Assembly (NCBI GenBank): GCA_020726505.1
Contig: JAHLEZ010000034.1
Location: 186,001 to 250,000 of the forward strand
Direction of reading: 5' to 3'
DNA: 64,000 bases
Origin: Leptodontidium sp. MPI-SDFR-AT-0119
Taxonomy: Eukaryota; Ascomycota; Leotiomycetes; Helotiales; Leptodontidiaceae
The position numbers and the translations under genes are program-made. Positions 55,737 through 64,000 of this stretch are shown piece after piece; within the stretch, counting starts at the first letter, position 1; the number at the start of each line of letters is the position of its first letter. The notes under the pieces were generated by a model. It was given only the letters and a program-made list of their open reading frames with translations, made no database searches and was not told the DNA's origin.

Positions 55737-57433
55737 GTACTACTCTGTCGCCACTACCTCACCGCCTTTTTACCACCTCCCTAAGTAAAATCCCGACACC
55801 TCCTTCATCCTTCAGCAAGGCTGAAAGTGCGTCCCGATAAATTCATTTGGCCTGTTTCCCAAGCTTTCCATCTGATATTTCTTAGCCATGACAGTCGCAG
55901 TCATAATTGCTAACAATGCTTTTTTCTTCCCTTGCCTAAATCTCTTACAGACACTATCCCTCGAGCATGTAAAGCTTGTCATTTAGTCCTAGAATAGTCT
56001 TCAATACAGACTATAATGATTATTGTGCACGATGGATGTTAGATTATTAGAAGCTGGGCGTAGTACGGTTGTTCGGTTGTTCAAGAGGATTGATTGTATT
56101 AGGGATTTGATCACGTGCTCGCTGCAGATGAAGTGCGGGGTATGGTCGATAATTTGGTCCCAATTGAGGCCAAGATAGCTTTCATCATCAATTAATCATT
56201 GTCTCAGCCCTCTGATCATTCGTGGCATGCCCTATTCATTCATGTGCATGACAGGATGTCTCGATAGCAGATTGGTATTGATTTTGATCCGTCCATATTC
56301 GGTTCTAGCGCTAAGAGTAACCACAAAGAAGTCGCAGCAGTTACAGGAGCCACGAATATAGGCATAATCGGTAAGGAGTGGCACATCCCAATGATGTAGG
56401 CTACGTAACAATGGCCACACCCGCTTTTTGGGTTGCCGAGGCTGCAACTTAGGTAAAAATGCGACAATTCCGCACCTGCAGACCGAATACGAGAAATCGC
56501 CGATATCTCTCAAGCACTTTAACATCAGTCGGCTATGATTGGGTGCTTCACTTCCTTGGCCATCCATCAGCAGCCGTGTTCGATGAAAAGGGACGGGAGA
56601 GGCTTCGGGCGCTAATCGCAAGAAGGTAGAGCTATTTTAAGGTTAAATAAGCCTAAGACCCCGCCTTGGCTGCGTTCTGGAAAACTGATGGGTCACAGCT
56701 TTGAATAAACAGCGCCGGACTCTTCTCTTGAAAGTGTAATAATCATCAACGCTACACTTGATTCATAGGGTACTGCCGGCTGTTCATAAAATCCACGATA
56801 CTGACCTTCGAGCCCTCTCCGCGGACATCGATTGCATTTCTTCCATTCTTGCATAATCGCCAATCACAGTAGTGTCCTGACAATTCCCATGCTCTTCCTG
56901 TGTAAGCCGGAGCAACCCTTCTTGCAATTCCCGTCTACTTGGCATGTTCTTCGGGCGAACTTGAACAAACAGCGAGCATACTAGCGCATTTTTTTCTCCC
57001 CATTCTGCCCGCCCTCGCGTGGCTCTCGCTAGCTAAACACCCTGCCAGACAAAAAGAATAATCAACTAAACCTTCTTAGCAGCGACAAAATAAGCAATCT
57101 ATTCTAATTAGAGGAGAGGGGAAATGGGCATCACACACCCTTCCGATCGTTTAATACAAGAATTCTATATATAGATCAAGCCTTTGATTACTGCCGAGGA
57201 TGTATCAGATGCTCTTCTCGAAAAATTTCTCCGGAGATCCATTATCCATTTTATCAAGCCAGTTACACACCCATCGTCGAAAAAGGGGGGCTTATTGGAT
57301 AAGAGAAGGATATTTCTCTTCTTTCTATCTATTCTCGCAGTCAGCAACCAACAGTTACCACTGAACAACGATTCCCACGACAGGAAATTTGATGTCACTA
57401 CAAATGGATTCTTCTCGAAGCTCAGTTACCACG
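55737..57433. other. intergenic, no convincing gene
   Basis: The minus-strand frame at 56232-56621 has no family resemblance. The last 250 bp are the leader and promoter of the amidase gene. Confidence 0.35.
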
Positions 57434-58453
57434 ATGCGGCTCTTCCTTTTGACAATCGTCTCCTTCGCTTTGAGAATTCCTAGCGCTGCTGGAATGTATT
57501 TTGTGTCTCGGGCACAGTGGGGCGCGAGACCTCCCGATGAGGCTTACATACCTATCACCAATCCCAAGGGCGTGAAAATCCACTACCTTGGCGAATCTTT
57601 CACTGCCATTGAACATGCACAATGCGACGACCATATGAGATCAATCCAGAATTACCAAATGGATGTTGACAGTGAGAACTACTTCGACTTCGCATATAGC
57701 CTCGCGGTCTGTCAACATGGATATGTGTTTGACGGCCGCGGAGCTGGCCACCGAAGCGGTGCAAACGGCAACCAGGAACTAAATGCGGCTCACTACGCGG
57801 TTGTCGCCTTTGTGGGATCTGCGGGCGTCACCGAGCCTAGCCAGTACATGGTCGAGGGCATCCAGGATGCTGTCGCTTATCTGCGCCGCAATGGTGCGGG
57901 CAACGAAATCAAGGGCCACCGTGATGGGTATGCTACTTTATGCCCTGGTGAACCTCTCTATGCTATGGTTAAGGACGGTACCATCGACCCTGGAGTGCTC
58001 TACAACGGCGGAACACACACAGTGAAAGCTGGCGAGACCCTCGATGATATCAGCGCCCAATACAACGTACCAAAGCGCTATATCATTAGTGTGAATAACC
58101 TTAAGGAACCCTATACACTCACTGCAGGTCAGAATCTCACTGTTCCAGCTCGTGGTGTCCCAATCGATGGGTCTACTGGAGGTGGGGGCGACGATCCACC
58201 AACTAGCGACCTTGTCCCATTCCCCGGAGTCGATTGGTTCAAATCAAAACCAAATAGCCCTATCATAACTGCTATGGGCAAGCGCCTCGTCGCTGAAGGC
58301 TGCAGTGCCTACTCAAGCGGCCCTGGCCCACAGTGGACAGATGCTGATCTTTCATCCTACAAGCTTTGGCAGGAGAAGCTTGGCTTTACAGGCGCCGATG
58401 CTGATGGGTGGCCAGGGAAGACTAGCTGGGATAAGTTACATGTTACTATCTAA
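57434..58453 (+). CDS. secreted N-acetylmuramoyl-L-alanine amidase with LysM and actinobacterial C-terminal domain
   Basis: This intronless 339-residue frame starts at ATG 57434, which opens the signal peptide MRLFLLTIVSFALRIPSAAG; upstream in-frame ATGs at 57392 and 57404 would bury it. Residues about 21-185 form a PGRP/amidase_2 domain with zinc ligands His50 (KIHYLG), His162 and Cys170 (KGHRDGYATLCPG). A LysM domain follows (about 194-238: HTVKAGETLDDISAQYNVP). After a Gly/Asp/Pro linker comes a domain reading FPGVDWF, RLVAEGCSAY, GPGPQWTDADL and ADADGWPG. That last domain is characteristic of streptomycete secreted wall-active enzymes. The protein should cut the bond between muramic acid and the peptide in bacterial peptidoglycan, outside the cell. 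Lack of introns and domain make-up point to acquisition from an actinobacterium. Confidence 0.9.
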   Translation: MRLFLLTIVSFALRIPSAAGMYFVSRAQWGARPPDEAYIPITNPKGVKIHYLGESFTAIEHAQCDDHMRSIQNYQMDVDSENYFDFAYSLAVCQHGYVFDGRGAGHRSGANGNQELNAAHYAVVAFVGSAGVTEPSQYMVEGIQDAVAYLRRNGAGNEIKGHRDGYATLCPGEPLYAMVKDGTIDPGVLYNGGTHTVKAGETLDDISAQYNVPKRYIISVNNLKEPYTLTAGQNLTVPARGVPIDGSTGGGGDDPPTSDLVPFPGVDWFKSKPNSPIITAMGKRLVAEGCSAYSSGPGPQWTDADLSSYKLWQEKLGFTGADADGWPGKTSWDKLHVTI

Positions 58454-59084
58454 TCCTCTCCCGAACGAAGGATGTTTTGAGATAGCCTTAAAACTTGGTA
58501 GTGATCGAGATTGGCTGGTGTGATGAAGTTGGGCTATCGGGGACATGTTCTATTGAAAAGCCCCAATGCTGGAATACTTATAACGTACTCGTATTATACT
58601 ATTTGGCAGGCAATTGACTCATATATCACACACTACTATTATCCACTTCCGTGTCGACATCCGTGAATAAGTTTTCGATGTAAACACTCAGGTGTACGGT
58701 TGGAAAGTACAGGCTGTTTATTCTTGACGGTCATAAAAGCCACGTCACGGCCCAATTCGAGCAATACTGCCCCGAGCACTGTATTATTACACTTTGTATG
58801 CCACCACACTCGTCGCATCTCTGTCAGCCATTAGAGGTAGGTGTTTTTCGGCTTTAAAAAGCTCGTACGGACAAGGAGTAGCTGCAATGATTCGTCTTGG
58901 CATTAATCATGTCGATAAACAAGAGGTTTTATTCTTGTATACAACAGCTTGCCCACAATCATTCTTTTCAAATAATATTCGAAGCGGCTTGGCAGCTACA
59001 GGGCTTGTAAGTCTTGAAGTCGTCAGCTGAGTTACACTGCACCGTAGCCAAAAAAGAAAAAAGAAAAAAGAAAAAAAACATTCT
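58454..59084. other. intergenic, no gene seen
   Basis: 3' flank of the amidase gene. A run of A-rich repeats (AAAAAAG)n lies at 59049-59080. Confidence 0.45.
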
Positions 59085-60684
59085 TATAATGAAATCGAGC
59101 TGCATACATAGCCCTGCAACAAAATGACGGGCAAGCAGAATGGCAATGTGCTTCACTGTATCAACTCTTCGGACTTTTGAGTCACGTAGAAGGCAGACCT
59201 AGTGAAAGTCCAGCACCCAGCCAAAAGCAAATACCGAACAGGTGGTACCGAGCATAGGCATCCACATCACACACAGCCGTGCCTTTTCAACGGAGAAGTT
59301 ATCAAGATTATCCCCGACTGCTTTATCCGTGGTTACGGAGGTACAGCTGGTATGTTTTACCCCCTGTTTTCCTTGGCATATTTTTCTCCCCTTGTAACCA
59401 CAACCACAACAACCAGAAAAATTGAAGAAATTTATATCATTATATTCCCCCTGACATAGGGAGTATAGGGCTACTTTTTTTTATTCGATTTGAACTTATA
59501 TTGAGGAATTTTTGCTGTGTTGAAGTTTGGTGTTCCGGGGACCCCCTTGTTGACATGGGGTAAAAGATACCAGCTGTACCTCCGTAGACCGCGTTGAACC
59601 CTGGCGTTGCGCCACGCCCCGCCTAGAAGCCGGCCAGAAATAAATGTTGATACCACGCCCCCAAGACCAAGAGGGAGGTATATGAGTCCGGCTTGAACTT
59701 GGTTTAGATTGTAGATTCCAACAAATGATGTGGAAAGAGAGGGGTTAATACAAGTGTACACAACGTAGAGGAAGTCGCAAGCCAAGATAATAATGGCAAA
59801 TTTTTTTTAAAAAGACTATTATAAAAACCTTCAATTGCTTGGGCAATCGCCATTAGTAGCTTGAAGCAGTGTCTATGTCCTTCCAGTGACGCATAATCGT
59901 GGAAATCGGCAAATACATGCACTTTGACGGCCGGATTGACCCATTACCTACGATGTTGCGTGATGTCACTGGGAGGAATAGTATCATTGTGATCAAGCAT
60001 GACCCCGGAGCAATGTAGACAAACCTGAATATCCGAGGCCAGCCAGCAGCAAATGTCAAAACGCTTCCGAGAATCGGTCTAATGCTTGGCGCAATTGTTA
60101 TCCTGGACACTATCAGCGCACAGTTTAAAGCCGACGGCAAGACCTTTCGCAAAAGAGACTAAGATGGCGAAGGAGCCCCGTTCTGCTGGAGAGGCGACGT
60201 CGGCTACAACACCGTACGTAATCGAGAACGTGCCTGACCACATTCGCTAGAAAGCTTTTCGTTCCAGGGAAACATCACCTGAAATTGCTAAAGCTTGCAG
60301 GACTCGGAGACCTAGAAGGGCCGAGTATGAGTGCGTTAGAGCAATGGCGAGGCTTGCGGCGAAATATACACTCAAGGTAAGCGTATAGATTGGTCGTCGT
60401 CCCAGTATGTCAGCTGCGTCACCAATCAGAGTTGGTGCAATTGTTGCTACTGCCATGTACGTAGTGACTGTCAGATTAATCTTACTTAAGGCACTTGACG
60501 AAGTCGACACGGTGGGTATGGCAGGATAGTAGATGAAGCTGCTCAGAGTCGAGAACTATGCTGCATAAGACACCATCTCGACGATGCACCATTTCTCGAT
60601 GGGGGTAAAGACGGAGTATTTCTCAACCTCGACATCGACACCCACGGTGTTTATGGCTTCATCTAGAACATTGTCAGCGGCCAT
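59085..60684 (-). pseudogene. dead MFS transporter (DHA1, QDR-like), interrupted by a MITE
   Basis: The minus strand starts at ATG 60684 and reads YSVFTPIEKWCIVEM, then an in-frame TAG (60556-60558), then LSSFIYYPAIPTVSTSSS, INLTVTTYM, GDAADILGRRPIY and LGLRVLQA. These are the first helices and the D-x-x-GRRP loop of fungal 12-TM drug:H+ antiporters. After frameshifts it resumes as LPVTSRNIVGNGSIRP, and later CDFLYVVYT, STSFVGIYNLNQVQAGLIYLP. A 249-bp MITE splits the gene at 59336-59584. Beyond it the frame picks up with NLDNFSVEKARL and HIAILLARHFVAGLC. Deleting the MITE and one TA restores the frame at that point, so the other lesions, not only the insertion, mark it as a pseudogene. Substrate unknown. 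Confidence 0.8.
59336..59584. mobile_element. MITE inserted in the MFS gene (249 bp, Tc1/mariner type)
   Basis: Inverted ends (CGGAGGTACAGCTGGTAT on the left; the same inverse on the right with one mismatch further in, continuing to TTTTACCCC) are flanked by TA (59334-59335 and 59585-59586). It is non-coding. The MFS reading frame continues on both sides. Confidence 0.85.
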
Positions 60685-61704
60685 AGTACCTGCGAATAAA
60701 GACGCCACACTCTTGGCCTGTCACAGGCAATTTGATTCGAATTTCCCTCCTCTCCAGCCTCGAATCTCGACCACGGCCACGACCTCTTACTACAATTCAA
60801 GTATATACAAGTCCTTCGAGCGCCGCGCCGCAGTCCTCGCACAGAATACTCGGACCTTCCTCGACTGAACCTTGACACGGATATGTATATTAGCGTAGAT
60901 GGGAATTAGTCTGCTTAGCCAGTGTTCTTAATAGTATATTTCTGTATTATTAGCGTTATATTCGAGGCCATTGATACATACGTCGTATAATATGAGGGAG
61001 ATAATATTACTGACAAGGGGAGAGATAATACTATATGGTTTATAATATACTAGAGATATAAAAGAATACAGAGCTAGTCCTAATATAGACTTCTAACTGA
61101 TTAACAACACAATTACAGCGCTTATTACAACGTAATCAACAATTGTAAAATCCAAAGCTCTGCAAAAACAGTAATATTAGAACGAGATAAGAAAAAAAGA
61201 CTAAAAGCGATTTATAAAGACTAGAATCGACTAGAAAAAGAGCACGCCTGCGGAATGGCCCTATTGGTGACGGGAGGGAGGAAACAACGGCAAGAATAAA
61301 CAAACCGCTTCTTTTAGCGAGTCGCTACCCCCACACTTAGCTGAAATCCCCTATAAAGTTACCCCTCAATGGAGTGTAGCGACCACAACATGCTAGAAGG
61401 TCCAACCGCTGGCTTGTTCAAAAGTAAAGAGATGCACCACACAGACAGCATTTTACTTAAGTATCTAGGCAGACGAAACGTTGATGATATGTTAGCCTCC
61501 TTCACAACCTAGCTTCGATCACTCTTCTTGGCCACCTTAGAGGTGCGTATTCAACACAGTGCTTCCTGTTGACGTCTGTTCGATGGGACTATGTCCCCGC
61601 TTTCGGCTCCTACCTAATATAAAGATAGAAGAAAGATTTCCGTCCAGCGGTTTTAATGCCATAGATGGTTCATGTGAAGTTTATCACTCGCTCAGACCTC
61701 CACC
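60685..61704. other. no gene seen; AT-rich remnant at 60890-61250
   Basis: No element ends or protein matches were found. The interval lies between two pseudogenes. Confidence 0.4.
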
Positions 61705-62814
61705 TCATTTTCCGTTCAGGCCGTTCCCAGGAATCATGCCCGCCCTCCTGAACGCCTCAAACGCCTCCATCCAATTCCCATGCGGACTTCTTTCCTCCAC
61801 AAACCCTATCTCTCTGATCCTCTTTAAACACAACTGCCTATCGAAGTTATAATAGAACCCATACGTATCCAAGAAATCTCCTTTCCTACTACTACACTTC
61901 TTAGGGTTAAGAAAAGCGTAAATTACAAGTCGACTAATAATCCCCGCACTCGTATTATTAAATAGTAATTTATACCCCTTTGTAGTTCTTAGATACGGTG
62001 CTTTCGACCCAGTACCTTCAAGAAGTGCGTAAGCCGAGAGATAAGTCGCCCAATATACGGCTAAGTTAAATGTGCTACTGTTAGGTACAAAGCCGATTAT
62101 GGCGTCGGGACGCACTTTGCACCATATCCAGGGATGGCCAAAGGATGCGATTACCAAGTGTACTTAGAAAGAGGCGTATTAATTCTTAGTTAAGAGGAAT
62201 AGAAGTAAATGCATACTTTTTAAGGAAAGGAGCTGTAAATAGACGCTAAGAGAGTGGAATTTAGATTCCATATCCCTATGAAATATTAGTGATTTGGCTG
62301 GGGGAAGGTTTAATGAATATTGAGTACATTAATACTTACTTTTATTCTCCTTGGGAATGTGAAAAAATTGAGATTTAAAAAGAGGATATTCAAAGCTCCT
62401 ATGACACGCGAGTGCATACCGAGGTTAACTACTACTTCTGCGGCTTGGTCGTTTTCTTGCTTGTACGCTGGCGTTCATTACTCTTTCGCTTTTCAAAGAC
62501 CTTTCGGTAGAACTTGCTAAAGTAATAAGCATGCGTGACTGTCACGATCCTTTCGGTCTTCCTTTTCAACAGCTCTGCGAACTCTTCCGCAGTTCCATTG
62601 AGCAGATTCACACTAGACACGAGCTCGAGTTTCGGTCTGCGTAATAATGAAAGTGGCCAATGAGTATCTTCGAGCTTCAGCGGCCTATTTACAACGGCGG
62701 TGACGGTGGAGAATATGTCTTCCTCTAGATAATTTTTAGGATTTCGTTGACGATTCCCCAACCTAAGACGCCGGAAGCCCCAAAGACGAGAGCTTGATTT
62801 GACGGCTCTAACAT
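61705..62814 (-). pseudogene. dead PRISE-type SDR reductase
   Basis: From ATG 62814 the minus strand reads LEPSNQALVFGASGVLGWGI, with the Rossmann GASGVLG motif. It then shifts frame near an A-run (about 62738) and continues as DIFSTVTAVVNRPLKLED, PKLELVSSVNLLNG and VTHAYYFS. The middle is broken, with stops between about 62180 and 62430; a piece reads EVVVNLGMHSRVIGALN. The end at 61705-62157 reads WIWCKVRPDAIIGFVPN and later FDRQLCLKRIREIGF and EAFRRAGMIPG. This series matches the progesterone 5-beta-reductase/iridoid synthase-like (PRISE) family, which in fungi includes enzymes of secondary-metabolite clusters. At least two frameshifts and a deletion make it non-functional. Together with the neighbouring dead MFS gene it may be what remains of a cluster. 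Confidence 0.75.
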
Positions 62815-63385
62815 ATTCTATTATTAAATAACTTGGGTTAGGCTCATGGATTTCTGTCAATGAAGTGAGAGTACTTGAATTTATACTTGTGAAAGCAGAT
62901 AGTGCGCTTACTTTGCCCGATGCTCTTTGACGTCCGTTACACAGGTGACTTGAATTAGTCGACATGGCTTATGCTCCTTCATCCTATTGTTCTCCACTGC
63001 AGGACTATAGAGCTTTCGAATAATATGAGAACGGAAAGCTCTGACATGAAGGGTTCTCGTCACCTTATCTACTTGTTCAGATTGCTGAAAATTATCACGA
63101 GGAAGAGAATCGAACAGCGTGGGGAGGGGTGCGACAAGAAGACACAGCTTGAAATTTAGAACGAATCTTACTCCCACAAACTTTCGGTCCGTCATTATCG
63201 TGTTGCAGTTACTGGTCTTCTTCTACCCTCATCTGTAACCATGCTTCCCTCCCCCGTAGGATGTTCAGAATCATACCCAGGTGGTCTCGCAACAGGCCTA
63301 AGGTAGCTATAACCAAAAGCCTCCTAACAAGGCGATTGGGCGGAAAATTCAACCATCTGTTTGTACATCTCCAGCACTGGAGGAT
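62815..63385. other. intergenic, no gene seen
   Basis: Short frames on both strands without resemblance to known families. Confidence 0.4.
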
Positions 63386-63817
63386 TTACTTAGGGCAACC
63401 AATGCCGAATCCTGTGCTAATAGCGCAGCAATCAGCGTCCTATGTAACCGATTAGTAATTGTTCAACCCCCCCTCCCCCCCATATGTAGTAGATTAAGGA
63501 GAAACATAGATGGAGTTCCAACGTACACATTGTGCATTAGTCACACCGTTGTTAATACAGTAGTTGTCTGATTCCTCGTTGTCGCATGCCTCTGGCGTAG
63601 CAACAAGTTGTCTCTGGCAAGCATCTCGGCCGTTCTTCCCTCCCCAACAGCAGTCTCCAATGGTTCTGCTAGTGAGTGTGCACTATTTCTCTAATAAGTA
63701 TAATGTAGAGGTACATAGTTAAGAAAGGATAACATGAGAACTTACTTCGGAGTTCCCCCCGGTGGTCAAACACAGAATGCCTGCAAAAGCGAAAGCGACA
63801 ATGCTTTGAAGCTGCAT
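63386..63817 (-). CDS. small secreted Cys-rich effector-like protein
   Basis: Exons 63746-63817, 63527-63668 and 63386-63439 carry a signal peptide (MQLQSIVAFAFAGILCLTT). The Cys-rich part reads IGDCCWGGKNGRDACQRQL, then ACDN, NYCINNGVTNAQC, and, in the last exon, DADCCAISTGFGIGCPK to the TAA. Eight or more cysteines in about 65 residues, with paired CC, mark a secreted disulfide-bonded protein of the kind often called effector or antimicrobial. Exons 2 and 3 join cleanly through an 87-nt intron. The join of exon 1 to exon 2 is one base out of phase; a run of six G near 63755-63760 may contain one extra G, or a weaker GTGTTT donor 18-20 nt upstream may be used. It may be intact, or recently broken. 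Function unknown. Confidence 0.65.
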
Positions 63818-64000
63818 CTTTACAGGTAAATGGAAGATTTGTTCTGGTGAAGGATTCGTTCGGTGTATCTAGCCGTAGAGGACAAACGGGCAGCTATGGA
63901 AGGCAATGTATGAAAGTGATAAAATGCACGAAAATCGGAGGATCCAGTCCTAGAGAAAAGTACAGATTGTAATAATGTGCTGAGGAATAAAGATTATCTG
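63818..64000. other. promoter side of the Cys-rich gene, window end
   Basis: 5' flank of the minus-strand gene. No other feature seen. Confidence 0.4.

Noticed and set aside
56232..56621. 129-codon minus-strand frame
   Set aside because: No recognisable motif, no signal peptide and no splice partner.
1..64000. CRISPR arrays, rRNA or tRNA genes
   Set aside because: None seen. The sequence is eukaryotic and the repeats present are transposon-derived or simple-sequence.

Overview
The window reads as genomic DNA of a filamentous ascomycete (Pezizomycotina). Genes are split by short GT-AG introns (about 45-90 nt), several with RCTRAC-like branch sites. The protein families are fungal: a Clr5-type protein, a C2H2+Zn2Cys6 regulator, a PDR-type ABC transporter and fungal P450s. 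Repeats carry transition-only mutations typical of RIP (repeat-induced point mutation). No tRNA, rRNA or CRISPR array was recognised. All exon models were made by eye from splice signals and reading-frame phase; family names come from recognising motifs, not from a search.

Layout. 0-4 kb: a small intronless protein, a decayed Pro/Ser/Tyr-repeat gene, an MFS remnant and part of a minus-strand gene. 4.3-8.8 kb: a six-exon Clr5 protein. 9.06-10.09 kb: a hAT-like element with 8-bp target duplications. 12.2-15.4 kb: a large uncharacterised gene. 15.8-24.5 kb: a transposon nest, in which a complete 6.6-kb Ty3/Gypsy element (two 302-bp LTRs) sits inside a Tc1/mariner element, next to a piggyBac-like remnant. 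25.4-47.6 kb: the gene-dense core. 48-52.9 kb: degenerate AT-rich DNA with a truncated second copy of the Gypsy element. 52.9-64 kb: genes for secreted proteins (an SH3-like small protein, an actinobacterial-looking peptidoglycan amidase and a Cys-rich effector-like protein), mixed with MITEs and two dead genes (an MFS transporter and a PRISE-type reductase).

The core is the main interest. It holds cytochrome b5, the C2H2+Zn2Cys6 regulator, a P450, a GAL80-like Gfo/Idh oxidoreductase, a SAM methyltransferase, a second P450 (with an apparent 1-base frameshift), a phenylalanine ammonia-lyase/aminomutase (MIO) enzyme and a full-size PDR transporter. No polyketide synthase, peptide synthetase or terpene synthase is present. 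A reasonable inference is a small pathway in which the MIO enzyme makes a cinnamate or a beta-aryl amino acid, the P450s (perhaps fed by cytochrome b5) and the oxidoreductase modify it, the methyltransferase caps it and the PDR pump exports it. Transposons lie inside and around this cluster.
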